NCBI GenBank assembly: GCA_946186205.1
Contig: CAMHMH010000001.1
Span: forward strand, 62,001-126,000
Length of the DNA: 64,000 nucleotides
Reading direction: 5' to 3'
Source: an uncultured Fretibacterium sp.
GTDB lineage: Bacteria > Synergistota > Synergistia > Synergistales > Aminobacteriaceae
The notes under the pieces were generated by a model. The model saw only the letters and a list, made by a program, of their open reading frames with translations. It was not told where the DNA came from and made no database searches. Position 1 is the stretch's first letter. Every line of letters starts with the position of its first letter. Of the stretch, positions 50,701 through 58,948 are shown piece by piece. Made by a program: the position numbers and the translations under genes.

Positions 50701-52793
50701 TCAGGATTGCTTGTGCCTTCAGGGAGACTCCCGCCGTCAAGATTATACGTTATGCTGTAGGTTATCGCCGTCCATTTCGCATAAAGCGTCAAGTTTCCCG
50801 TTACGACTGAGGCAAAATCGTATGCGTTCGCGCAGTCCGAGTCAGTGTACCAGCCCCCGAAAGTATAGCCCGTCTTTGTCGGATTATCGGGAGGCGTTAT
50901 AGTAGAGCCGTAATCCTGCGTTACCGCGCTTATCTCTGAGCCGCCCTGCGTGTCGAATGTCAGCGTGTACTGATTCAACGTCCAAAGTGCTTTGACTGTG
51001 AGATTTTCAGCGGGCATTGTTGCAGGAATTTCACGACTCCAGCCCGCGAAAGTACAGCCTGTTTTTGTCGGATTCCCGGGAGCCGTTATAGCCGAGCCGT
51101 AATCCTGCGTTATTGCGCTTACCTCTGAGCCGCCCTGCGTGTCGAATGTCAGCGTGTACTGATTCACCGTCCAATTCGCTATTAATGTCTTGTCGCCCGT
51201 TGAACCCTGCTTTATCGTATAGTTCACGACCTTAACCCCACCCGCGAATGAAGACCAGCCCGCAAAAGTGTAGCCTGTCTTTGTCGGATTGTTGAGCGTG
51301 AGTGTCGCTGTCTCGATGGTGTACGCTGCCGTATTTGCTGTAGAGACTGTACCGCCGTCAAGATCATACGTGATCGTGTACGTTATAAGGCTTGTCGTTG
51401 CCGTAACAGTAACATCATTGGCAGGCATGGTGAATGTATTTCCAGTTATTGCCGTGCCGTTCACATTGACGCTGGTCAAGTTATACCCTTCCGCAGGACT
51501 CACCGTTACAGTCTCACCCGGAAATGCTTTCGCGGTGCTTGCTGTTATTCTGTTCGTCCCTACGTTGACATTGTACGAAGGCGGAATAAGCGTCTTGCCG
51601 TCTAATGCCGGACACGTGTCAATTATTTCTGTTTCCGTTTGTGATAATGCCTTCTCTACCTTCACGATTTCAACTGTTCCGCTGATCTCTGTACCGTCAA
51701 CGATAAAAGTTTTACCGTTAGCAACCGTTACCGCCCCTCCGTAGTTTGTGGCATAAATTGAGTCGTTGGCATTCTTATAGCTGAGAGTTATCTGCCCGCG
51801 AATACCGTAACCGTCCTCGAAATCGCTTGTACTGTTGCGATAGTTTTGGGCTGTGATATTTCCGCCGTAAATGTTGACTGCGCAGTTCGCGAAACGATTA
51901 CCACCGCCGATTCCTGCAGGGTAGTATTCAGCGAAGTCAGTGAGGGCTGCAACATGTCTGTATCTGCTGCCCGTTGCTGTAATAGTTCCGCCGTAGATGT
52001 TGACTGTACCGCAAGAGATATTAGTTAAGCCTTTGTTCATACCGCCCCCGATGCCAGCTCCGTTTGTTCCGCCCGCTGCTGTGATTTCGCCGCCGTAGAT
52101 GGTGATTGTTGTGTTTACAGTAGATATATTATTGCCGATACCTGCTCCGTTTCTGCCACCCGTTGCCGTAATAGTTCCGCCGTATATCGTGATTGACTTG
52201 TTGTAGGCAGAATTGCCAAAAACGCCAATACCCGCCGCGCCTCCTCCGCCCGTTGCCGTAATATTCCCGCCGTGAATGGTAATTGAGATCGGTGCTCGGC
52301 TGTTTGATTTTCCATTATGGCTGCCGATACCCGCCTGTCCTCCTTCGCCTGTGGTTACGAGTGTTCCGTCCCCGTTAGGCTGACCGTAAATTGTGAGGCT
52401 GCTTCCGTCTTTCACATAAATACCTTTTTTGACAGTGAGAGTGTGTCCCTTCGAAAGAATGAGATGAGCATCACCGCTGACAGTAATGCTTGTAATTTCT
52501 ACTGTCTTACTGTAAGGGTAATACCACTTAGAGTCTTCCAAGACTACCTCACTTTTTGATATGAGCTGATTAACTTTATTAGCAGTCCTAGTTTGCGAGA
52601 TAACATTTCCGTTGCTGTCGGCTGAACGGTAGACGTACTGCAAACTGGTGGTAGCGAATGCCGGAATGCACGTGCAGACAATCAGCGCAAACGCAATTAC
52701 GAGCGCAAAAAGTTTCAGGAAATGTGAGAAGTGATTGTGTGAAGGGTCATAGATTGGCCGTGAGCCGTGAGCCATTATACTGTTTCTGCTCAT
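47775..52793 (-). CDS. Large secreted adhesin-like protein with Listeria-Bacteroides repeats
   Basis: A 1672-residue exported protein. A signal peptide is seen near residues 20-48 (hydrophobic FLKLFALVIAFALIVCTCIP then AFATT). Residues 110-360 contain a right-handed helix-type run of GGNITATGGGG / AGIG motifs. Then come seven copies of the Listeria-Bacteroides (InlB B) repeat with NPTKxGYTFxGW and a closing A.W. A GLUG-like block (about 760-910) and a bacterial-repeat domain interrupt them. The final 250 residues are not recognised. No LPXTG, TonB or autotransporter end is seen, so its anchor is unknown. Role inferred: adhesion or glycan binding. Confidence 0.85.
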   Translation of the reverse strand: MSRNSIMAHGSRPIYDPSHNHFSHFLKLFALVIAFALIVCTCIPAFATTSLQYVYRSADSNGNVISQTRTANKVNQLISKSEVVLEDSKWYYPYSKTVEITSITVSGDAHLILSKGHTLTVKKGIYVKDGSSLTIYGQPNGDGTLVTTGEGGQAGIGSHNGKSNSRAPISITIHGGNITATGGGGAAGIGVFGNSAYNKSITIYGGTITATGGRNGAGIGNNISTVNTTITIYGGEITAAGGTNGAGIGGGMNKGLTNISCGTVNIYGGTITATGSRYRHVAALTDFAEYYPAGIGGGNRFANCAVNIYGGNITAQNYRNSTSDFEDGYGIRGQITLSYKNANDSIYATNYGGAVTVANGKTFIVDGTEISGTVEIVKVEKALSQTETEIIDTCPALDGKTLIPPSYNVNVGTNRITASTAKAFPGETVTVSPAEGYNLTSVNVNGTAITGNTFTMPANDVTVTATTSLITYTITYDLDGGTVSTANTAAYTIETATLTLNNPTKTGYTFAGWSSFAGGVKVVNYTIKQGSTGDKTLIANWTVNQYTLTFDTQGGSEVSAITQDYGSAITAPGNPTKTGCTFAGWSREIPATMPAENLTVKALWTLNQYTLTFDTQGGSEISAVTQDYGSTITPPDNPTKTGYTFGGWYTDSDCANAYDFASVVTGNLTLYAKWTAITYSITYNLDGGSLPEGTSNPETYTVEESFTLTNPTKDGYTFTGWTGTGLNGATTAVTISKGSTGARTYTATWTVNFSHWGETDEYKPDGTSDKPYVISTAEGWNLLVTELNSGSSYSGKVFSLGGDLTVTSMLGTGTTGFAGTFEGNGKKLTLNLTADGEYVAPFRNVNGGTIKGLTIDGTITASGNYAGGLIGQSNGATKIEDCEFAGKLLTTNGTIGGGFVAENNGTLTITNSLYAPAAIEEGETEANSEGSATFSRNTEGHESNITNSYYTRTFGEAQGLQGYTVTADEGITVTLDDESTNGLTHDGTIYAGNGDTVTLSISGGNTKDGYRFTGYTASAGTLTESGGKYSLTMPEGNVTISTEFAQLYSVTISEAITNGTITADKTQAFEDDVVTLTPTKAKGYEAENLTVMAGDSAVDVTDNADGTYTFTMPAGAVTVNFTLKPITYHITYTGIDGVTFTAQNPTEYTIESDSFTLNNPTKEGYTFTGWTGEGLDGSQMSVTIQQGSTGAKTFTVNFTANTYTVKFDSNKGAGEMDSQSYTYDSESAALTANTFTREGYTFTGWNMKEDGSGSSYTDGQEVANLAAGGEITLYAKWTAITYTITYTLDGGTADNPASYTIESESFTLTNPTKDGFTFAGWTDKENDEPRITVTIQKGSTGNLEFTAAWTKNGFSPKDSSTPEFVYHSLILSGQIGVIFHVYAPEGLESKDCYVYFDVSGDKSQNTQPVYAFETMTDDGKNFLGFTCYINSVQMADKIHAELHYKDTNESEKTITHDYTANQYLSYIIGDTTQAADTIALAEAIMDYGHYVQPVLASHNGWEIGKHHAEMTPANDYDDTDFTATKTATQQYAVTNTRGDSSGISDVKFALILDSETTIELYLTPKDDYTGEVYAYLDGGNINMAVKDGGQYTVSIGNISAHKLGETHTIEITTKYPNADSDSFTVTISALSYVQSAIHDDDVKMKRAVTSLYRYYDSTMTYRKNRPNIYGTN

Positions 52794-52925
52794 TGCGTGT
52801 CAATCCTTTCATGATGAGATTGCTTCCTTTCTGTGAAAATTTACTCAGCAAAAATTATTTCACATGGCCGGAAAAAATAACAGCACCGCAGAATGACATT
52901 CACGAAAGATAAACGACATTCGCGC

Positions 52926-52957
52926 AAAAAAAGAAGGGGAATAACGTTTACCCCTTC
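52926..52957 (-). terminator. Terminator after the PD-(D/E)XK gene
   Basis: Perfect stem GAAGGGG / CCCCTTC with an 11-nt loop and seven T on the minus strand. Confidence 0.9.
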
Positions 52958-52966
52958 CCCGTGAAG

Positions 52967-53941
52967 TTATGCGTGAGAGTCTTCGAGATCTTTTGCGAGT
53001 CGTTCCACAGCGGACAATGACAGCCCGGAATATTCCGCGATTTCTTTGCAGGTTAATTTTCCTCCCTTGAGCATTAGTGAAGCGTGAAATTTATTCTGCT
53101 GCAGAAGGAACGAATCATAATCCTTCTTCAGTTTCTCAAGTTTAGGGGTCATGAGGCGTTCTATTTCGGCTTCCATGTCTTCCCTTGCGCTTCTGCGTCC
53201 GAGTTCTATAGCTATACCTATTCTTGTGTTTAATGCTTCCTGAATCAAGGGGCTTGCGCGTCCTTCTTCTATGCTCTTTGCTATGTCGGCTTCCTTGCGC
53301 TGAATTATGCTGTCGATAACTCTGCTCATTTTTCTCACCCCCTCTTCATTCTCCTTGAAGTATCTTACGCGTTCGGCTAATGCAGGGTAATACATCTCAT
53401 CCGATTTCAGGCAGAACAAATCATGTATCAGTCTTCCGAGTGCTGTATCAGAGTCGCGGTGTTCTCCGTTCACGTAAATAATATGCGACCTGTCATTGAA
53501 GGGCTTTCCAGTCTCAAGAACAACACGGTCAACTCTGTACATCGGCAGGCATTCTCCTAATGTGTCATGCTCGGTGATGAAAATCACGTAGACTTCAGGA
53601 AGCTCCGTAAACTTTCCGCCTTTCTTCAGGCTGTTTACGTCAATCATGCTGCTGTTGTATCTCGCACGTTCAGGAACTGCACCGGGATTTTCGCGCTGAA
53701 ACTCAACGTTGATTCTTCTGTTTTCGCTGTCTGAAGCTGAGATGTCGAGACGTACTTCACGCATTACACCTTTAAGCGTTACTTGAGTCTTTGATGATAT
53801 TATCCTTATGTCATCGCGTCCGAGTATCACGCGCACAAGGACTTCAACCGCTTCATTGCTGCCGTCAAAGCAAAGCCCCATGAGTTCGTCATCCATGAGG
53901 CATAAGCTCTGAATCTCGTCGTAATATTCCGGCTTCTGCAT
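52967..53941 (-). CDS. Rpn/PD-(D/E)XK nuclease-family 'transposase' protein
   Basis: A 324-residue protein of the PDDEXK_2/Rpn family. The nuclease core is visible: GREVRLD-type strand MREVRLDISASD, then INVEFQREN (the E-x-Q of this family) and RARYNSSMIDVNSLKKGGKF. The remainder is helical with a C-terminal helix-turn-helix-like KEIAEYSGLSLSAVERL. Members act in recombination-linked DNA cleavage and are mobile. The ATG overlaps the stop of the DUF4432 gene (TAATG), and a terminator follows, so it seems to have joined the galactose operon. Active-site integrity appears kept. Confidence 0.85.
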   Translation of the reverse strand: MQKPEYYDEIQSLCLMDDELMGLCFDGSNEAVEVLVRVILGRDDIRIISSKTQVTLKGVMREVRLDISASDSENRRINVEFQRENPGAVPERARYNSSMIDVNSLKKGGKFTELPEVYVIFITEHDTLGECLPMYRVDRVVLETGKPFNDRSHIIYVNGEHRDSDTALGRLIHDLFCLKSDEMYYPALAERVRYFKENEEGVRKMSRVIDSIIQRKEADIAKSIEEGRASPLIQEALNTRIGIAIELGRRSAREDMEAEIERLMTPKLEKLKKDYDSFLLQQNKFHASLMLKGGKLTCKEIAEYSGLSLSAVERLAKDLEDSHA

Positions 53942-54930
53942 TATTTCACGTTCTCAGAAAATTTCAGCCTCACAGAATGCTTCACGCTCTCATACGGTGA
54001 AAGAGTCATCAACCTTCCTTCTTTGCGTTCGCGTTCACGTCCCATTATGTAGCACGTTGAAGGCTCAAGACCCAAAACGTAATCGCCGCTCTTCATGTTT
54101 TTCCACTGCGCCAGAATCGGCAATGTGTCAAGCGACCACGAAACCTCCGCCGTGATTCCGATCTCAGGATTCTTCAGCCTCGCAAATGCTTCCGTCTCCA
54201 TCTCGTTGAAGAATACCTGCTCTTCTTCACCGTCAATAGGCTTGCAGAACTCACACTGACTCGCTAATCCTTTTTCCGCGTAAGGAGTCCTCGGAGTAAC
54301 TTTGCGTTTTTCGGGAAGCTCAAGCACTGCTGACTCGCTCAGCATTGGCCAGCCGAAATTCATGTGATATAGCATCATATATTCTGCGGGTTCGGGCGTA
54401 AGATTCGTGATTTCGTCCTCAAGCAAGATTTCACTTCCGAACGCCGGAATCGTGTAACGCCTTCTCACGCTGAAATTGCAGCCTCCCTGCTTTGTCTCTC
54501 TGACCTCGCCGCCCACGAAAATATTATCCCCCTCGCTGTAACCGTATAACCCCTTTGCGCTGAGTCCGTGAAAGCGTCCGTGCAAAGGGTGAAATTCTCC
54601 GTCTGATGTGTTCTCCGGGCCGGCTGATAACATTCCGCACGTGAAAAGCATTCCGCCGGGAAAATAGCGGTCAAATTCTCCGTGAACAGGCAAGAATCTC
54701 ACGGGCGAGTCGTAACCGTTCTTTGTCGTGTAGTTGATGTTCACGCCCTTGTACTTTACGCGCCCGATGTCGAGTCCTGAGTCAGGCAGTATATCAAGCT
54801 CAAGCCCTCCCGCTGTAGTAACCTGGTACAATGCTGCTCCCTTTGCGCTGCCCTCGTCAAGAATCACTCTGCGGACTCCGTATACCTGCTCTTCATTCCC
54901 AACGTAAGCGCGAAAATCTTTCATCATCAT
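53941..54930 (-). CDS. Aldose 1-epimerase-like protein (DUF4432)
   Basis: A 329-residue galactose-mutarotase-like beta-sandwich. The family segments are LELDILPDSGLDIGRVKYKG, FTCGMLSAGPENTSDGE, HPLHGRFHG and YHMNFGWPML with histidines that line the pocket. It is the gene after galT, with an ATGA overlap, so it probably prepares the galactose anomer for use. Substrate specificity of DUF4432 proteins is not settled. Three consecutive ATG codons open the gene; the first is assumed. Confidence 0.85.
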   Translation of the reverse strand: MMMKDFRAYVGNEEQVYGVRRVILDEGSAKGAALYQVTTAGGLELDILPDSGLDIGRVKYKGVNINYTTKNGYDSPVRFLPVHGEFDRYFPGGMLFTCGMLSAGPENTSDGEFHPLHGRFHGLSAKGLYGYSEGDNIFVGGEVRETKQGGCNFSVRRRYTIPAFGSEILLEDEITNLTPEPAEYMMLYHMNFGWPMLSESAVLELPEKRKVTPRTPYAEKGLASQCEFCKPIDGEEEQVFFNEMETEAFARLKNPEIGITAEVSWSLDTLPILAQWKNMKSGDYVLGLEPSTCYIMGRERERKEGRLMTLSPYESVKHSVRLKFSENVK

Positions 54931-56423
54931 CGTAATACCTCCTCTGCAAACTTGTCGAATGCCGCTAACCCTTCAGGCGTTCTCTTGTACACTCCGCTGT
55001 CTGTCAATACCTGCGCGAATACATGGCCGACTTCATCACGGAGCATACTGCGCACTTCATTTTCACCCGTTAATCCTTCATGTTTCGACCTGAGTCCCTC
55101 GTACCATTTTTCGTGTGCTTCAAGGTCTGACGGGAGAGTCATTTTCCCTTCAAGCCATGCCGAACAGATTCTTTCAAGCGCGCTTTTGAGTCTCGCGGGC
55201 AGGACAGCAAGTCCCATTACTTCAATCAACCCTATATTTTCTTTCTTGATGTGGTGAACTTCTGCATGAGGATGGAATATGCCTAACGGATGTTCTTCGC
55301 TCGTCCTGTTGTTGCGGAGGACTAAATCAAGCTCGTAATCTTCACCGTTCATTCTCGCAATAGGCGTTATTGTGTTGTGCGGCTCGCCGTCAGAATACGC
55401 GAGTATGCCGGCTGACTCATCTGTGTATTCACGCCACGCAGACAAAACTTTATCCGCGAGATTCACAAGTGCTTCGGGATTCCTCGAACGGAGTCTTATT
55501 GCTGACATAGGCCACTTTACCCGGCCCGCTGTGATTTCGAGGTTGCTTGTTGTGTACTGCTTCTCGACAGGTGCAAGAGCCATCGCGAATGTGTAGCGTC
55601 CTCCCTGATAATGATCGTGCGAGAGAATAGAGCCTCCGACAATGGGAAGATCCGCGTTTGAGCCTATGAAGTAATGCGGGAACATAGAGACGAACCCGAA
55701 GAGATTCCCGAACGTCTCGCGTGATATGAGCATAGGCACGTGATTTTCGTCAAGCACAATGCAGTGTTCATTGTAGTAGCTGTACGGCGAGTACTGGAAG
55801 TACCATCTTTTGCCCTGAAGCGTTAAGGGAATGAGTCTGATGTTCTGCCTTGCGGGGTGCGCGTGATGACCGTAGAAGCCTTCATTTTCGCGGCACAATA
55901 AGCACTTTGGGTAGCCTGATGATTTTATGCTCTTTGCCTTTGCTATGTCGCGGGGATCTTTTTCGGGCTTCGACATGTTGATAGTGATGTCCAGTTCGCC
56001 GTAATCGGTGCGAGTCTTCCAGCAAATATTTCTTGCGGTGCGTTCTGAGCGTATGTAGTTCGATGAGACTCCGAGATTGTAGAAGTAATCTGTTGCTTTC
56101 ACCGGGGACTCGGCCATGAGGGAATGAAACTCAGCAATCACATCTGAAGGACGCGGAGTCAATACGCCCATTAATTCTGTGTCGAGCAAATCGCGTTCAG
56201 TCTCTGTGTTCTCGATTTTCCCCTGAGCTGCTGACCAGTTGAGAATCTCAGCGAGAATTGAGTCCGGGGACGCTGAAAATTTTTCGTCAGTCTCTTCACG
56301 TTCAAACGAATGTATACCGAGAATGCCGATCAATGAATTTGCAGCCCATACAGAATCTTCAGGGGTAATCAGCTTGTGATAGAGCGCAAAATCAATCAGC
56401 CTGTTAATATGATGGTTGACCAT
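54927..56423 (-). CDS. galT: UTP-hexose-1-phosphate uridylyltransferase (class II GalT)
   Basis: A 498-residue class II GalT, typical of Gram-positive and some anaerobic bacteria. It transfers UMP between UDP-glucose and galactose 1-phosphate. Motifs include HHAHPARQNIRLIPL, the SPYSYYNEHCIVLDENH stretch, and the diagnostic SILSHDHYQGGRYTFAM, with the catalytic histidine. Length matches the family (about 490-500). It is co-transcribed with the DUF4432 epimerase. No galactokinase is visible nearby; galE is at 3040. Confidence 0.93.
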   Translation of the reverse strand: MVNHHINRLIDFALYHKLITPEDSVWAANSLIGILGIHSFEREETDEKFSASPDSILAEILNWSAAQGKIENTETERDLLDTELMGVLTPRPSDVIAEFHSLMAESPVKATDYFYNLGVSSNYIRSERTARNICWKTRTDYGELDITINMSKPEKDPRDIAKAKSIKSSGYPKCLLCRENEGFYGHHAHPARQNIRLIPLTLQGKRWYFQYSPYSYYNEHCIVLDENHVPMLISRETFGNLFGFVSMFPHYFIGSNADLPIVGGSILSHDHYQGGRYTFAMALAPVEKQYTTSNLEITAGRVKWPMSAIRLRSRNPEALVNLADKVLSAWREYTDESAGILAYSDGEPHNTITPIARMNGEDYELDLVLRNNRTSEEHPLGIFHPHAEVHHIKKENIGLIEVMGLAVLPARLKSALERICSAWLEGKMTLPSDLEAHEKWYEGLRSKHEGLTGENEVRSMLRDEVGHVFAQVLTDSGVYKRTPEGLAAFDKFAEEVLR

Positions 56424-56500
56424 TGCGGAGCGGCCTCCTTATTCATAAATTTTTGTGGGAAATATTGAGGCTATTTTACCGCAACGGACGCAAAAAATTA

Positions 56501-57778
56501 TCAGGCGTTTACGATTTCAATTCCTCGTTCAAGCGCGAAAAGCTCATCGAGTTTCATGGGCCGTCCGAAATAATATCCCTGCGCTTTGTCGAAACCTATC
56601 GAGCGGAGATACTCTAACTGTTCGGGAGTCTCGACTCCTTCCGCAAGTGCCTGCATTCCCATCAGCCTGGCCATCTCTAAATTCGAGCTGATGATGTACT
56701 TTGCTTTCTCTGACTTGTTTACGTCGAAGCCGTGAAGAAATTTCATGTCAAACTTTATCGTGTCGAAGCTGTAATCTTTCAGGACGTTCAATGACGAATA
56801 CCCCGAGCCGAAATCATCCATCCACACTTCATAGCCTAACGCCCGGAATCTCTCAATCCCAAGATTAAGCACAGTCATATCCTCATCGTTAATGCTCTCG
56901 GTGATTTCTATGTTCATCATTGAGCGGGGAAGACTGCTTAGTGTCATAGCGAGTTCGATCTCGTGAATGATGTCGCAAAGCTCAAAATCGAGTCGCGACA
57001 AGTTGACCGACACCGGGATAACCGGAAGCCCCTCTTTGATGCGTGTCATATAATCGCTGCACACTCTCTTCATCGCGTAAATGTCGAGCTTGTGTATCTC
57101 CCTGTACTTTTCGAGCGTGGGAATAAATTTAGCGGGAGAAATTATGCCTGCTTCCGGGTCATTCCATCGGGCTAAGGCTTCCGCGCCGCAGATTTTCCCG
57201 GTTGAGAGTCTCACAATGGGCTGATAAAGGACGGTGATATATTCATGCGTAAGTGCCGCGTCAAGAGTGTCAAGAATGTACTGCTGCAACGCTAATTCCC
57301 GGCTCATTCCGTCGTGGAACATGCACGAGCTTATTGAGTGATTCTTGCGGATTGAGTCGCAAGCAAGTTTTGCCCTGTCGCATGAGAGTCTTATGTCTTC
57401 ACTTTCTGACGGGAAATAGATTCCGGCTCTCAGTCTCAGAGTAACATTCTCGTGAAGTGAGTACAGATATTCCTGAACCGACTCAATATTAGCTTCTGCC
57501 ATCGTCCACTCAGTGAACACTACAAAATTGTCATCTGAGAATCTCGCGAGCAAGTTGTGATTTGAGTCATCAGAAGGAAATATGCTGCCCAGAATCATGG
57601 CAATCTCTTTCAGGATTTCGTCGCCCCGGTCAAAGCCGAAGCGTTTGTTGAACATCTTGAAGTTGTCGAGGTTGAACCATATTACGGCCATTCCTGCGGG
57701 TGAAATGTTCCCTGCGCGGCTTATGAATCCTCCGCGAGTCAAAATTCCTGTGAGAGAGTCAATATCAAGGCAGTACAT
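56501..57778 (-). CDS. EAL-domain c-di-GMP phosphodiesterase with degenerate GGDEF domain
   Basis: A 425-residue cytoplasmic signalling protein without membrane segments. Residues 1-155 form a GGDEF fold whose active site reads SDDNF (81-85) instead of GGDEF, so cyclase activity should be lost. Residues 160-425 are a complete EAL domain: AEALARW (E200), VSVNLSRLDF, MNIEITES, WMDDFGSGYSSLN, IKFDMKFL and AEGVETPEQLEYL. It is expected to hydrolyse c-di-GMP to pGpG, perhaps with allosteric input from the dead domain. The gene is 7 bp downstream of the PPC gene, followed by galT 78 bp away. Confidence 0.92.
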   Translation of the reverse strand: MYCLDIDSLTGILTRGGFISRAGNISPAGMAVIWFNLDNFKMFNKRFGFDRGDEILKEIAMILGSIFPSDDSNHNLLARFSDDNFVVFTEWTMAEANIESVQEYLYSLHENVTLRLRAGIYFPSESEDIRLSCDRAKLACDSIRKNHSISSCMFHDGMSRELALQQYILDTLDAALTHEYITVLYQPIVRLSTGKICGAEALARWNDPEAGIISPAKFIPTLEKYREIHKLDIYAMKRVCSDYMTRIKEGLPVIPVSVNLSRLDFELCDIIHEIELAMTLSSLPRSMMNIEITESINDEDMTVLNLGIERFRALGYEVWMDDFGSGYSSLNVLKDYSFDTIKFDMKFLHGFDVNKSEKAKYIISSNLEMARLMGMQALAEGVETPEQLEYLRSIGFDKAQGYYFGRPMKLDELFALERGIEIVNA

Positions 57779-57785
57779 GAAGTAA

Positions 57786-58229
57786 TTAGTTGATGAACTC
57801 GAAAAGGTTTAATCCGACTTCCTCATTAAATTTCCGTTCGACAACAAAACCGTTTGTGCTTCCCTCTGAAATGTCGTCAACTATCATCTCGCATGTTGCG
57901 CTTACTCTTGCGTTGTTGAGGTGTCCGCCGAAAACATTTCCGTGAACATCTGCTGCGCTCATGTGGATATGCTGGTAAAATTTTCCGTCCTTAGTGGTTA
58001 TTGTTCCCCATAAGCTGACGATTTCTGCGGGGAACTGGAATCTGTTTGTGTGATATTTCTTCTCCTCAACGTCAAACAGCCCAACGTTGAAGTCATCAAC
58101 TGCACCGAGAGCTTTCACTTCAGCGAGAGTAATTTTCTCCTGCTCACAAAATTTTTTGAGGGACGACATAATTTCCTCGCCTCTGTCAATACGTACAAAG
58201 TATTTATTTCCGAATCTCCTGAACTGCAT
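57786..58229 (-). CDS. PPC/DUF296-domain protein
   Basis: A 147-residue protein of the PPC (plants and prokaryotes conserved) domain. The conserved histidine-rich core HIHMSAADVHGNVFGGHLNN is present, with ITLAEVKALGAVDDFNVGLF before it. Bacterial members are small trimeric proteins of uncertain role; some are DNA-associated. The ATG at 58229 has AAGGAG upstream and is preferred over one at 58325 that would lie across a terminator. A TATAAT is at 58264-58269. It is followed 7 bp later by the EAL gene. Confidence 0.88.
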   Translation of the reverse strand: MQFRRFGNKYFVRIDRGEEIMSSLKKFCEQEKITLAEVKALGAVDDFNVGLFDVEEKKYHTNRFQFPAEIVSLWGTITTKDGKFYQHIHMSAADVHGNVFGGHLNNARVSATCEMIVDDISEGSTNGFVVERKFNEEVGLNLFEFIN

Positions 58230-58272
58230 AGCGTATTCTCCTTTTGAATGTGTGAATGCCGACATTATACAG

Positions 58273-58308
58273 CAAAAAGACGGCCAAGCCCTTGAAGCCT
58301 GACCGCCT
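58273..58308 (-). terminator. Terminator of the pseudopilin pair
   Basis: Stem GCGGTCAGGC / GGCTTGGCCG (with mismatches) followed by TCTTTTTG on the minus strand. The TATAAT of the PPC gene follows directly. Confidence 0.75.
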
Positions 58309-58338
58309 TGTTCTTTCTGAGTCATTGCGCGTGAGTTA

Positions 58339-58935
58339 TTACTTTGCTAAAGTGAGTACGTGCATACAAGCAAATTTCTGATTGGTGTAAGTGCCGTTAA
58401 AATTATCGTTCGCTATGTCAACTTTGCCAAGCAGCCCTATAGTCTTTGCATTCCCTGCGAGTTTGCTCTTGATTTTTATATTCTGTGCTTCCATGTCAGA
58501 TGTAGCACTTGTTGTGCCTAGATTGTAACAGACGTAGACGTACCACTGCTTGGTTTTGTTCACAGCGATGAGTGTATAATCTCCTGTATCGTTTCCGCCG
58601 CTGCTTCTGGAACGAATGATGAGCGAATATTTATTATCAAGATATTTTAGAATCTCTGAATTATGATACTTAATGAAATCAGCAAATGACTGTTCATCTT
58701 CACCTGTTTTTATTTTATACCCTACACTTGAATTTGGCACTAGTCTTGAAGAATTTTGCTTGTACCACATGAGAACCGCTGTCCTGATAAGGTTCATGTT
58801 GCTGATTATGTTGTTGGCATCCGCTGAAGCAGTAACTTCCAGAGTCGACATTATCATCACTGCTGACAGCATTACTATCACTATAATAGCGGTCAGCATT
58901 TCCAGCAGCGTGAAACCTCTGCGCTTACGAAGCAT
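58339..58935 (-). CDS. Type IV pilin-like protein (pseudopilin)
   Basis: A 198-residue protein with a short basic leader (MLRKRRG), then FTLLEMLTAIIVIVMLSAVM with Glu5 kept. The soluble part has NIISNMNLIRTAVLMWY and a KQWYVYVCYNLG strand. Processing by prepilin peptidase after glycine 7 is expected. It starts 13 bp after the neighbouring pseudopilin. Both resemble the gene at 24649, so a family of related minor pilins is encoded. No secretin or assembly ATPase is nearby. Confidence 0.87.
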   Translation of the reverse strand: MLRKRRGFTLLEMLTAIIVIVMLSAVMIMSTLEVTASADANNIISNMNLIRTAVLMWYKQNSSRLVPNSSVGYKIKTGEDEQSFADFIKYHNSEILKYLDNKYSLIIRSRSSGGNDTGDYTLIAVNKTKQWYVYVCYNLGTTSATSDMEAQNIKIKSKLAGNAKTIGLLGKVDIANDNFNGTYTNQKFACMHVLTLAK

Positions 58936-58948
58936 AGTATCTTCCTCC

